Shown: positions 10,688-19,048, counted from the stretch's first letter. The stretch: DNA of 64,000 bases from Branchinecta lynchi (GCA_023053575.1 JAKZAP010000013.1:20773716-20837715), one strand, 5' to 3'. Notes: generated by a model not told the origin, from the letters alone. Numbers and translations are program-made.

Positions 10688-11480
10688 TGATTTTCTGGTG
10701 ACTTTTATCAGCAACGTGTCTGATCCGTTAACAAATGCTCTAAATAAGACCACTGATTTTTGGACACGATTAACACCACCAATTCAACTTAAGATCGACT
10801 ACGAGGTTGCGCTTGTGGATTGCATCATCAAAAATAGTTTTGATGTAATAAAGAAATATAAATCCTATGATGTTCAACTGAAACCATTCAGTTGGCCTGA
10901 AAATCTGATTGTTGACAAGGAAAGGTATCCTCGATACACACTACCATATCGGCAATACAGAACAATTGAAGACTTGTGTAGTGACTTGAATGCTCATCTG
11001 AGTGGAAAAAACAAAAAGGCACCTACCTTGTCTTTCCTCCCTTCACATAAACGGGTACTGATAACAGGTCTACAAGAAAACGATCGTCTCTGGTTCAGTG
11101 AAGACATGAAAGATCTGTTGGGGTTTCGTGACAATAACATTATGGTTCGAACACCGATTGAACATGTGCATGGAGTCTATGGTGACTTTGAACCAGGCTT
11201 TTTTACAGCCTATTCCTGTATATTCATTTATGCTTCATTTATTGAAAATTCAAGGGTGGGTAATACCTGTGCTCCTTTGCTGAGAATTTTGGATAAGAAA
11301 TCTACCAATGAAACCACGTATCATTACAATATTAGGCAGTTGCAATATGTTCCTGTGGCCAGTAATGAATTAGAGCTCTGCCAGATCACATTGAAAACAG
11401 AGTTTGGTGATCCCCTTCCTATTTCCAAAGGTCTCTGTGTGTTCACATGTCATTTCCGTCCAAAGAATGCCCAATCATAG
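10680..11480 (+). CDS. Penton / minor capsid protein (copy 1)
   Basis: The 266-aa product matches the Polinton penton by position (between integrase and major capsid) and by its C-terminal signature: a Q-Y-V-P-V segment near residue 222, then a strand-turn-strand with G-D-P-L-P and the ending F-T-C-H-F-R-P. The penton forms the five-fold vertices with a single jelly-roll. The ATG at 10680 lies inside the end of the integrase gene; an in-frame ORF further upstream is only the shadow of integrase. The 3' end overlaps the next ORF by 14 bp. Confidence 0.75.
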   Translation: MSDDFLVTFISNVSDPLTNALNKTTDFWTRLTPPIQLKIDYEVALVDCIIKNSFDVIKKYKSYDVQLKPFSWPENLIVDKERYPRYTLPYRQYRTIEDLCSDLNAHLSGKNKKAPTLSFLPSHKRVLITGLQENDRLWFSEDMKDLLGFRDNNIMVRTPIEHVHGVYGDFEPGFFTAYSCIFIYASFIENSRVGNTCAPLLRILDKKSTNETTYHYNIRQLQYVPVASNELELCQITLKTEFGDPLPISKGLCVFTCHFRPKNAQS

Positions 11481-11916
11481 AACCCTTTTTCGTTGTCCTG
11501 ACATTGATTGTTACTATGATGCGTTACGTCCACGTCAAACTGGTTCAGGGCTTGAGTACTATAAAGGTCGTACTTCGATGTCTGGATATGGTCTGGGCAG
11601 TTGGTTTGCTAAGCTCTTTCGGTCAGCTATTCCATTGGCTAAAAAGTACATATTACCACATGCGACAAATGTGGCAGCAACGACGCTCCAGGATTGGGGC
11701 TCTGGTAAAGAATTTAAAGAGAGTCTATCAGATAATCTTAAGGAGACAGCCCGGAATGTGAGTGATCAGTTGCGAGGACAGACTGGAAAGGGGTTGAAAA
11801 GACCTCGTTCAGCTCCAGAATTGATCAGTTTGTATCCGGCAGTGAAAGCGAGTGGCCACAAGAAAACTAAACGAAGGAAGAAGATTGTAAGAGCACGAGC
11901 TGATTTTTTCTCTTAA
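11467..11916 (+). CDS. pVI-like / membrane-active minor virion protein (copy 1)
   Basis: The 149-aa product begins with a tyrosine- and glycine-containing segment (residues ~13-35), then an amphipathic stretch with LGSWFAKLF and IPLAKK, and ends in a strongly basic tail (KKTKRRKK). Polintons typically carry such a Gly-rich, amphipathic protein just before the major capsid gene, and it has been compared with adenovirus pVI, a cement and membrane-lytic protein matured by the viral protease. This identification is by position and composition only. Four bases separate its stop from the capsid ATG. Confidence 0.6.
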   Translation: MPNHRTLFRCPDIDCYYDALRPRQTGSGLEYYKGRTSMSGYGLGSWFAKLFRSAIPLAKKYILPHATNVAATTLQDWGSGKEFKESLSDNLKETARNVSDQLRGQTGKGLKRPRSAPELISLYPAVKASGHKKTKRRKKIVRARADFFS

Positions 11917-11920
11917 AAGG

Positions 11921-13177
11921 ATGGCTTACTTACCCCATAAAGATGCTCATCCGTCTATGTCATCCTGTCTGAACCTGTTTAATCCTGAAAATGTCGACGT
12001 CTCTGTCAAACATGGATATTTTGAACAGTACTATCCGCAGCATCCAATTACGGATCCAAATCCTTTAGAATTCAAAATCTTTTCCAACGAGGACTATTTC
12101 TTGGATTTGGCATCTAGCTTCCTGGAAGTCACTCTTCGTGTACGACATACAGATGGCACTGCTTTGGCAGCAGCAGATCAAGTGGGTTATGAAAACTGTG
12201 TTTTCCACAACTTGTTCCAGCATATTACAGTTCATATTAATGGGACACTGGTGAGTTCCAGCAACAATTTAGCACATTATGCTAGTTACATCACATTTAT
12301 GCTGATGACGCCTGGAGATTTTAAACAAACGAGGGGTCCAGCCATGGGATACTTTTACAATGAAGATAACACCATTACGGATGGGTTAACAGCAGGCGTT
12401 CATACGGACTTTCATCTTGTTGGTAAAATTAACCATGAACTGTTCAACATTAGTTCATGGTTCCCACCTAATACGCGTATTGAACTCAAAATGAAGATGG
12501 CACCATCCGCATTTCTCATTCGAAAGCTAGTTCCAGGTGCTCCAGATGTCAAAGTAGTCATCACTGAGGCTATCTTCAACATCAGGAAACAAAAAGTCAT
12601 GAGTAGTGTGGCTCTTGCTGTTGAAAAACTACGGCTTCAAGGGAATAATATGAAATTGTTGGTACCAAGAACAGTAGGGACACAACGTCATATTCCTGCT
12701 GGCTCATTGAACTTTACAGATTCAACATTTATCTCTGGCGAAATCCCCTCAAAACTAGCCGTTGCGTTCGTACGAAGCACCAGCTCAGTTGGTGACTTTG
12801 GATCTTCCCCACACGCGTTTCAATTGTTTGGACTAAACAGTCTGAACTTGAAAGTCAACGGAGTCCCCCTTACCCAGCTATCATTTGGAAGATCTTATAA
12901 TACATTGTACCAAATGACGATGTATGCTTTGGATAGAGATAATCAACTCTATGAAAATGGTATAACACCAGCCATGTTTGCTGAAAATCATGGTATGATT
13001 GTATTCGACTTGTCTGGTTCTCAAGACTTAACCATTATAAAGACAGGAACAGTTCGTCTCGAATGCACTTTTAATGCAGCACTCACAGAGAGTATAACGC
13101 TCATCTCACTAGCTCAGTTTGAGACCTATTGGGAAATAACACCGGATGGTTCAGTCCTTCTGGATCTTGCACCATGA
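11921..13177 (+). CDS. mcp: Major capsid protein, double jelly-roll type (copy 1)
   Basis: The 418-aa product is the Polinton major capsid protein, which builds trimeric hexons of an icosahedral shell. Supporting features are the size, the position directly upstream of the protease, the N-terminal region leading into an F-x-I-x-x-x-x-x-Y-x-D-L strand pattern, the HITVHING segment typical of the first barrel, and a beta-rich composition without long helices. The two copies of this protein are identical. The stop overlaps the protease ATG (ATGA). Confidence 0.88.
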   Translation: MAYLPHKDAHPSMSSCLNLFNPENVDVSVKHGYFEQYYPQHPITDPNPLEFKIFSNEDYFLDLASSFLEVTLRVRHTDGTALAAADQVGYENCVFHNLFQHITVHINGTLVSSSNNLAHYASYITFMLMTPGDFKQTRGPAMGYFYNEDNTITDGLTAGVHTDFHLVGKINHELFNISSWFPPNTRIELKMKMAPSAFLIRKLVPGAPDVKVVITEAIFNIRKQKVMSSVALAVEKLRLQGNNMKLLVPRTVGTQRHIPAGSLNFTDSTFISGEIPSKLAVAFVRSTSSVGDFGSSPHAFQLFGLNSLNLKVNGVPLTQLSFGRSYNTLYQMTMYALDRDNQLYENGITPAMFAENHGMIVFDLSGSQDLTIIKTGTVRLECTFNAALTESITLISLAQFETYWEITPDGSVLLDLAP

Positions 13178-13689
13178 ATACCGATCAAATTCTAGGGGTA
13201 CTGGAAATGGACCCTGTAACATCTCAGTTCGAAAAGTACTGTATTCCAGCGGATTATCTATCGAGTGTAATAGCTCCAAGAGCCATCTGTATTGTCAACT
13301 CGAGCCCTAGCGAAGAATCAGATGGCCATTGGCTGGCACTATTCTTAACGCCATCTACAACTGAAATATTTGATGCCCTTGCGTTTCCTTACACCACCTA
13401 TCAGCCCTATATTGTGGATTTCATTCACCGGCGTCGTAAGAAGATCATCCAGCACACTCGTCAAGTTCAGGATTACAGTACAAAAAGTTGTGGATTTCAT
13501 GCTTTGTTATTTCTTATTTTTCGATGTCGTGGTTATTCGTATTCATACTTTCTTAGTATTTATAGTGATGTACCCATTTACAATGATTTCCTTGTCGAAA
13601 ATGTATTGTGTGATTTATATAAAGTAGATTTTAGTACCCTTCGTATCATGTGCCATAAAAGTAAACTTTGTAGTCTTGTGTATAAATAA
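13174..13689 (+). CDS. pro: Adenovirus-like cysteine protease, adenain fold (copy 1)
   Basis: The 171-aa product is the maturation protease that cleaves virion precursors. Catalytic residues fit adenain: H52 in G-H-W-L-A-L-F, an acidic D67 in F-D-A-L, Q99 and C106 in Q-D-Y-S-T-K-S-C-G-F-H, with the usual seven-residue Gln-Cys spacing. It is somewhat shorter than adenovirus protease (about 204 aa). Translation would begin at ATG 13174, overlapping the capsid stop by 4 bp. Its stop TAA lies inside the AATAAA poly(A) signal (13685-13690), which ends the whole block. Confidence 0.92.
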   Translation: MNTDQILGVLEMDPVTSQFEKYCIPADYLSSVIAPRAICIVNSSPSEESDGHWLALFLTPSTTEIFDALAFPYTTYQPYIVDFIHRRRKKIIQHTRQVQDYSTKSCGFHALLFLIFRCRGYSYSYFLSIYSDVPIYNDFLVENVLCDLYKVDFSTLRIMCHKSKLCSLVYK

Positions 13690-13690
13690 A
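13685..13690 (+). terminator. Poly(A) signal overlapping the protease stop (copy 1)
   Basis: AATAAA contains the protease stop codon. It is the only clear + strand poly(A) signal I see at the end of the ATPase-to-protease block and fits a single 3' end for all these genes. Confidence 0.6.
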
Positions 13691-13821
13691 ACATTCTTTT
13701 CAATGATCCAACGTGTATTTTAATTTTCTGAATAGAAAAGACGAATAAAAAAACAAAACAACAGTATATTGAGAGGAACAAAAAATATATATACAAAAAA
13801 CAACAACACTCAAATCAATCA

Positions 13822-14876
13822 TCATATTGACATCCTTTCCATATTGGATTCGATTTCCTGTGACGGTTTGTTGGGGTTGCACCGCCGGCAGTAGAATTCA
13901 TTCTCCAGCGGATCCGTGTTACGGGTGTAGGTGGTATTGGAGAACGTGTTCCACATGCATATATTGAACGTCTCGAGCTGGCTCCAGTTCATTCGTTGAA
14001 CCATCTGGTTTGATGACATCTCTGCTGGCGTAATCTGGCAGATAAAATCACCAGGGTTGTAAATATACCCTGGTAGAAATGGCTGGTGGCAACTGTGACG
14101 GAGGAACCAAATCTTGAATCTCTCCTTGGCTTCCTCCTCCTCCTCAGGGGCATCTGGAAGGACGTCGGTGGAGATTTGACGAAGACGGGGCCCATCCATC
14201 ATCATGTAATGGACAGTGAACCCCGTCGTCTCGTAAAATATCCTCAGCTCTTCGGGGTCTTCTCCAATATGGCATTTGGATATATTTTCTGGATTACCGT
14301 GTCGCCATTGACAGCAGAGATCCATGTGGCAGTCCCCACATAGAAATCCTGATGCATGATCGGAACAGGCCAGTTCCATGCAGCCTTTGCAGTTGTAGAC
14401 TATCCCTGATGGACCTCCATGCCGACCACAGGGCTCGCAGAATCCGCATACATTCATATCGATGTCTCCTCCTGGCTCGAAACACCGATCACACAGCTGC
14501 GTCCCCAAAACGTAGTTGCAATACGGGCAGTTTGTAAGGATCTAAAAAACAAAATGTATTAACTAAACAATACATATACAAACGTCAATCGTCTATAATG
14601 GGCGGACAGACAAAAGGTGAAGATATACAAATGGTAGAATTGAATGATAAAAGTAGTGCATACTAGTCAGTTATACTACAACACTCTCAGAGAATGTTAT
14701 GTCAAAAACAATCGATTGTTATTTTACTAAATCATCTAGTCTTAAATTTACTCTACAATCCAAAACATTGACTTGAAAAAAAAGAAAGTAAAAACAGAGA
14801 AGAACAAACCCTATTTCAGAAGAATATGAAAAGAAAAAACAAGTTAAAAGTTACTTACAAGTGATTCTCCCATCAT
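13822..14876 (-). CDS. Two-exon Cys-rich zinc-binding-type protein, unknown function (copy 1)
   Basis: On the minus strand. Exon 2 is 14541-13822 and exon 1 is 14876-14859; together they encode 245 aa. Exon 1 carries six codons and ends at a consensus donor (GTAAGT). Exon 2 opens after a T-rich tract and AG, in the same phase; the intron is 317 bp (14542-14858). Splicing brings in an extra C-x2-C at the start of exon 2 that lies outside the single-exon ORF. The protein has at least five C-x2-C pairs in its first ~95 residues, mixed with His, like a RING/B-box or zinc-ribbon cluster, an acidic run (E-E-E-E-E) in the middle, and a last C-R-R-C near the C-terminus. A segment ELACSD is near the Rb-binding LxCxE motif but has Asp at the last position. 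An accessory host-interaction role is possible; function unknown. Confidence 0.8.
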
Positions 14877-14942
14877 GGTATACTTGTTATCAGTATGACG
14901 TACACTGTTCGACTGCATACCGAACTGAAGCGTCCTTCCACT

Positions 14943-14949
14943 TTTTATA
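14943..14949 (-). promoter_or_regulatory. TATA box of the Cys-rich gene (copy 1)
   Basis: TATAAAA on the minus strand lies about 70 bp upstream of the exon 1 ATG, so a normal start site would leave a leader of roughly 40 nt. It supports the two-exon model. Copy 2 equivalent: 26050-26056. Confidence 0.6.
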
Positions 14950-15334
14950 GGGGAAAACCGGTTTTGTATAACTAGTTTATGCTAGTTCACCCTCCCTTAT
15001 CAGGGTAGGTCAAGTATAATCAGGTCACCCCTTCCTGTATTTAAATTAGTTCCAAGAAAAATGCAATCCCCTAGAGGAGAGATGGGGAAAGACTGAATAC
15101 ATTATCATAATCAGGTCAAACCCCACTCCTGACCTGATGGTCACTTCCGATAGTGAAAGTAGAACAACCCCCCCCAAAGGAATAAGGTGGAAAAGGGTAA
15201 TCACATTCAGAAAACCAGTTCATCACCTTTACTGGCCTCATTATCATTCCAGAGAGTGAAAGTGCATCAACTCTGCGCATAATATGGATTCGTTATGCAC
15301 TATACTATACTCACTTAATAAGTTCAAAATAAAT
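14950..15334. promoter_or_regulatory. Noncoding region with inverted and direct repeats (copy 1)
   Basis: No ORF of note. It holds a 9-bp inverted repeat ATCAGGTCA...TGACCTGAT (15110-15138), with the same half-site once more at about 15019-15027, a pattern typical of a dimeric regulator site. It also contains two copies of a TTCCRRTAGTGAAAGT-like motif (15144-15160 and 15246-15263); a third lies at 15528-15545. The last two precede the two tRNA-like sequences. Repeated in copy 2 at +11107. Confidence 0.4.
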
Positions 15335-15407
15335 GACCTCGGTGGTATGATGGTTACCACGCTAAACTCTGAACTAGCGGTCCCAGGTTCGATTCCTGGC
15401 GAGGTCC
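15335..15407 (+). ncRNA. tRNA-like cloverleaf with a 10-nt anticodon loop (copy 1)
   Basis: A complete cloverleaf can be drawn. The acceptor stem is 7 bp (GACCTCG/CGAGGTC). The D stem is 4 bp (GGTA/TACC) with GG in its loop. The anticodon stem is 5 bp (CGCTA/TAGCG). The T stem is 5 bp (CCAGG/CCTGG) with the canonical loop TTCGATT. The B box GGTTCGATTCC is perfect and the A box region (TGGTATGATGG) is recognisable, so RNA polymerase III should transcribe it. The anticodon loop is 10 nt (AACTCTGAAC) instead of 7 and the variable loop is 3 nt, so a normal decoding tRNA is unlikely. There is no terminator after it; the transcript would run into the hairpin that follows two bases later. Confidence 0.75.
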
Positions 15408-15408
15408 T

Positions 15409-15468
15409 ATGAGCGTGCCTTAGGCGCCCCTTTCATAAGACTCAAGGGGCTAAGGTACGCTCATTTTT
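15409..15468 (+). ncRNA. Pre-miRNA-like hairpin joined to the tRNA-like, ending in T5 (copy 1)
   Basis: 15409-15423 pairs with 15450-15464 (15 bp, one G-U). After a 3-nt bulge (GCG), 15427-15432 pairs with 15444-15449 (CCCCTT/AAGGGG); the loop is 11 nt. TTTTT at 15464-15468 is a polymerase III terminator right at the base of the stem. Tail-to-tail arrangement with the tRNA-like gives a single transcript of about 130 nt. The shape is that of a short precursor miRNA released by tRNA 3' processing. Confidence 0.7.
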
Positions 15469-15642
15469 GTAAAATAGCGAAGAAGTATTTCACCCCTGTT
15501 CACACCCTTATTCCTGTCAACCCCCTCATTTCCGGTAGCGAAAGTCCAATAACACCAAGTGCATCCTCATTATTCTGTCAGTTCATATCCGGCATTCAAA
15601 CTATGCACATCAACACCACGCAAGCCCCGTCTTCAAATACAA

Positions 15643-15724
15643 GACTCAATGGCTCAACTGGTAGAGCAGTCAACATGTGATCCAAAGGTCCCCGGATCGA
15701 TACCCACCAATGCCAATAGTTTTT
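15643..15724 (+). ncRNA. Second, degenerate tRNA-like sequence with T5 (copy 1)
   Basis: A D-arm GCTC...GAGC with an A box (TGGCTCAACTGG) and a B-box-like GGATCGATACC (one departure from consensus) are present, followed by TTTTT at 15720-15724. The acceptor and T stems do not pair well, so this is not a functional tRNA. It may be a decayed relative of the first cassette or a SINE head; a polymerase III transcript is possible. Repeated at 26750-26831. Confidence 0.4.
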
Positions 15725-15892
15725 GGTCATTTTTCAATCTCCCCATCCAAACAGATGGACCGATTCAACGGTGGGGGGAAGGTGGATGGGGCACTTTCTA
15801 CCCCTTCCCTACATATGCCCACTCCTTCTACACACTCCCCCTCTCCCATAATGTTAGTTTAAGGTTTCTAGCTCACACTGATATCACATGAT

Positions 15893-15976
15893 TGATACAG
15901 GCCGGGCATATGGTACCTGCCGCTTCAATCTGACCATGAATTTGAAGCGGCATGTACCATATGCCCGCCTGTATCA
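15893..15976. repeat. Terminal ~84-nt near-palindrome at the right end (copy 1)
   Basis: Arms of about 36 bp beginning TGATACAGGC pair almost perfectly (one extra C in the left arm, one mismatch) around a loop of about 11-13 nt. It is the last element sequence before the N gap here and, in copy 2 (27000-27083), the last before satellite DNA. It may be a terminal hairpin or a head-to-head junction of short inverted repeats. Confidence 0.8.
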
Positions 15977-16076
15977 NNNNNNNNNNNNNNNNNNNNNNNN
16001 NNNNNNNNNNNNNNNNNNNNNNNNNNNNNNNNNNNNNNNNNNNNNNNNNNNNNNNNNNNNNNNNNNNNNNNNNNNN
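15977..16076. other. Assembly gap, 100 N
   Basis: A run of exactly 100 N, probably of unknown true size, joins copy 1's terminal palindrome to the interior of copy 2's PolB. Sequence equivalent to at least 4443-4974 of copy 1 is missing. Confidence 0.99.
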
Positions 16077-16078
16077 GG

Positions 16079-18886
16079 CATTTTTTCCCCATTGTTGACC
16101 CAAGTCGGTTGCTGAATGCAGGATGTAAGCAAAAGTCAAAGTTCTACTGTCCTTTTTGTTTATACGCCTTCCGTACGGAACGGACGTTTGATGAACATGT
16201 TTTCCACTGTAGTTCCCATGGGCGACAAGTCATTACATATCCGAACGGGGAAAGGGTTAACTACCAATTTGAAAATCATCACCATCGGCTCAGACAGCGT
16301 GACAAAATTGTCCTCGACTGTGAAGCAGTCTTACAGGACGTTGATGACGATACTGACCGACAGAAACGACACGTACCATGTGCAGCGGCGTTTGCGCACA
16401 TTCGACATGGTATGATCGATACTCCAAAGACTTTGGTTGGTTACCACGAATATTTTGGGGAAAAATGTATGGATAGTACTGCCACGAAGTTAATTGAAGT
16501 TGCAAACGGGATATTGGCAGACTACCGCAATGTAAATTTTCCTATGAAAATAAGTCCAGCAGACACTGAAAGATTACAATCTGACACCTGTTGGATTTGT
16601 AAGGAAAAGTTCTCGAGTATAGATATCGTTGTACGAGACCATTCTCACTTAGACTCGGGGGAGGCAGGGGGGTCTAACTTCAGGGGGGTCAGCCATCAAC
16701 GTTGTAACTTGAATCTTCGGGCTAAAATGTTAGTGAATGTGTACGTTCATAACATCCAGTATGATAAAAACTTCCTTCTTCGCACATTTGCAAAAATGAA
16801 AGGGGTTCAAAATGATTCGTTGTGGGTCAAGGATTCTTTTCATATCACGATTGTCCCAAAATCAAGCGAGAAAATTGTTTTCTTCGACGTATCGTGGCGG
16901 GTAAATATTAACGGGGTTGAGGTTGCCAACAAGTTGCGATTTTTGGATTTCATGGCTTTCTACCCGAAATCTTTGGAAGAGCTGATAAAAGTGCAGAAAG
17001 GTGATGACCCAAACAGCTTTACTTTACTCAGACAACACCAGAGGGTCCAAGATAAACCTGAACTGTACGAGCTGCTTACTCAAAAGGGTTGTTACCCCTA
17101 TGAGTATTGTAGCAACTTTGACAAGTTCGAGGACACTGAACTACCTGACATTACTGACTTTTATGACTCACTGAAGGACAAAGACTGCTCACAGGAGAGG
17201 TATGATTTTGCACAACGCGTTTGGGCCATTGGAGGGTGTCATACATTACGAGACTACTGTCTCCTCTATCTAATGAGTGACGTTTTATGTTTGGGGGATA
17301 TTGTCTCCACTTTTGCCGATGAAGTGTATGATGATTCCCAATTGGAAATAGGATATTACTTTTCAACACCACACTTAACCTATGACTTGGTTTTCCTTTT
17401 TTCTGGTGAAAGCATCGAACTAATTTTCGATCCGGAAATTCATCAGTTTTTTGAACGTGGGCTGAGGGGGGGATTAACTTTTCATGGGAGGCGGGTTTTT
17501 GAATCCAAGCCAAATGATCCACAGGATCCCACTTGTGCTGTTGTCCTTGACCGGAATTCCTTATACCCCGAAGTCATGAAATCATATCCATTGCCGGTGG
17601 GAGGGTTCCGATTCCTCTGTGAAGATGAATATCCTGATCTGTCCACTTTTACCCCCTATGGTGACAAGGGGTATATGTTTGAAATCGATGGGTGTATCCC
17701 ACCAGAATTTCATGATCTGTGTAAAGATTTCCCCTTCCCACCCGAAAATAAACCGGTGACGAAAGAAATGTTGAGTCCCTACAATCGTCATCTCATCACC
17801 CAAGGTTCCCATTGGACTCCCTCAAAAAAGAAATTGATTGCGGATTTCGTCCCGAAAAAAAACTTTGTAGTTCATGGCATTTTCCTCAAATGGATGATTG
17901 CTCATGGTTTTGAAGTTACCAGAATTCATAAGGTTCTAGTTTTTTACCAAAAGAACTTCATGGAAAAATTCGTGGATCACTTTGTACAGAAACGTTCCCA
18001 AGCGGTTTCGGAAGTACGCAAATCCATCATGAAACTGTTCATGAATTCGGCGTATGGTAAAATGTGCGAGAGCAAACGGAACCGTCAACGTTGCGATGTT
18101 GTCAGTTCCGTACAAGAATGTCGACATATCCTAGCTGACCACAACTTCCATGATTTTACAATCTTGGAAAATGATGTTGTGGTCATGACCCGGAAGAGTC
18201 GAAACATTTATTTCAATAAGCCAATGGGGGTTGGGGTTTCCATTTTAGAGGTGTCGAAAAAGATCATGCTTGAATATTTTTATGATGTCGTCAAGACCCA
18301 GTGGCCTGCTGACGGTCAAGTTGAGGTCTTTTACTCTGACACTGATTCATTGGGTCTGCTTATTCACACCTCAGACCTGGCAGGTGATCTGACTTCGGAT
18401 TTTATGCAAAGGCATACAGACTACACTAATTGGGACAAAGAGAAGTATGGGGCATTGGTGACCATGCGTCCATCAAACCTTCTGGGATTTTGTAAAAGTG
18501 AAACGGGGAGTGGGTGGGTTATAAGGGGGGTCATAGCCGGTCCAAAATCCTATTTCTTCGAAACAGAAGAAGGACCAAAAATTGGATGCAAAGGGGTTCC
18601 TCGTGCGTATGTAAAGAACCACTTTACATACGATACTTTCCACGGCGTTGTTCAACAAGGGAAAGGTGTCACAGCCTCACTGAAAGCTATTCGCTCACAA
18701 AAGATGATAAATTATAGTATCGAGTTTACCAAGGTTGCTCTATCTGCTGTATCAGACAAGTGTTATGTGATGGAAAATGGGGTAGATGTTGTACCATATG
18801 GACACTACAGTGTTTCCGATACCCCTGAGTGTGTTGAGTACAGAGAGAGTTTAAAGATATTAGAAGAGTTAGCGCGTAATTGCTAG
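16079..18886 (+). CDS. polB: Protein-primed DNA polymerase B, 5' end in gap (copy 2)
   Basis: The frame is open from the gap edge through 18886 (935 codons). Exonuclease motifs, the Cys/His insertion and polymerase motifs A, B and C are all kept. Eleven amino-acid differences from copy 1 are spread along the protein (for example Asn to Lys in the ENCMD segment, Ser to Phe before the DPE segment, Lys to Ile in WVKRG), none in a catalytic motif. Its N-terminus could be intact inside the gap. Confidence 0.9.
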   Translation, partial: HFFPIVDPSRLLNAGCKQKSKFYCPFCLYAFRTERTFDEHVFHCSSHGRQVITYPNGERVNYQFENHHHRLRQRDKIVLDCEAVLQDVDDDTDRQKRHVPCAAAFAHIRHGMIDTPKTLVGYHEYFGEKCMDSTATKLIEVANGILADYRNVNFPMKISPADTERLQSDTCWICKEKFSSIDIVVRDHSHLDSGEAGGSNFRGVSHQRCNLNLRAKMLVNVYVHNIQYDKNFLLRTFAKMKGVQNDSLWVKDSFHITIVPKSSEKIVFFDVSWRVNINGVEVANKLRFLDFMAFYPKSLEELIKVQKGDDPNSFTLLRQHQRVQDKPELYELLTQKGCYPYEYCSNFDKFEDTELPDITDFYDSLKDKDCSQERYDFAQRVWAIGGCHTLRDYCLLYLMSDVLCLGDIVSTFADEVYDDSQLEIGYYFSTPHLTYDLVFLFSGESIELIFDPEIHQFFERGLRGGLTFHGRRVFESKPNDPQDPTCAVVLDRNSLYPEVMKSYPLPVGGFRFLCEDEYPDLSTFTPYGDKGYMFEIDGCIPPEFHDLCKDFPFPPENKPVTKEMLSPYNRHLITQGSHWTPSKKKLIADFVPKKNFVVHGIFLKWMIAHGFEVTRIHKVLVFYQKNFMEKFVDHFVQKRSQAVSEVRKSIMKLFMNSAYGKMCESKRNRQRCDVVSSVQECRHILADHNFHDFTILENDVVVMTRKSRNIYFNKPMGVGVSILEVSKKIMLEYFYDVVKTQWPADGQVEVFYSDTDSLGLLIHTSDLAGDLTSDFMQRHTDYTNWDKEKYGALVTMRPSNLLGFCKSETGSGWVIRGVIAGPKSYFFETEEGPKIGCKGVPRAYVKNHFTYDTFHGVVQQGKGVTASLKAIRSQKMINYSIEFTKVALSAVSDKCYVMENGVDVVPYGHYSVSDTPECVEYRESLKILEELARNC

Positions 18887-19048
18887 TGGTATTTTGTAGA
18901 CGTCCTCGCCCCATTCTATAAACATGTTTGTTGATCGTTGTTTTGTTTTTTGTTGTTGTTTTTTTTCTGGTGTAAATAAAAAATGTCTATATCCCGTGAT
19001 TCTCTGACATATAAAGCTTAGTCTACCTTTAGTGGCCAGAGAGTAAAC

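Larger units (their letters stand above)
4443..15976 (+). mobile_element. Polinton/Maverick (adintovirus-like) element, copy 1, left-truncated
   Basis: About 11.5 kb carrying the full Polinton gene set: protein-primed PolB, FtsK/HerA-type packaging ATPase, chromodomain integrase, penton, major capsid and adenain-type protease. The left junction with the satellite is at about 4442/4443, only 123 bp before the first ATG of PolB, and no terminal inverted repeat is visible there. Residual PolB coding sequence runs right up to the junction, so the left end has been lost. The right end is a near-palindrome (15893-15976) followed by an assembly gap. Whether this was an endogenised virus or a transposon cannot be decided; the capsid genes argue that it derives from a virion-forming lineage. 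Confidence 0.95.

Noticed and set aside
13129..13173. Upstream extension of the protease ORF
   Set aside because: Lies inside the capsid gene; the ATG at 13174 with the ATGA overlap fits the pattern of the block.
15335..15407. Ordinary host tRNA gene (for example a Gln-type CTCTGAA reading)
   Set aside because: With a standard 7-nt loop the anticodon stem does not pair; only the 10-nt-loop fold keeps all stems, and no terminator follows before the hairpin.
15873..16139. ORFs running through the 100-N gap
   Set aside because: Translation across N is meaningless.
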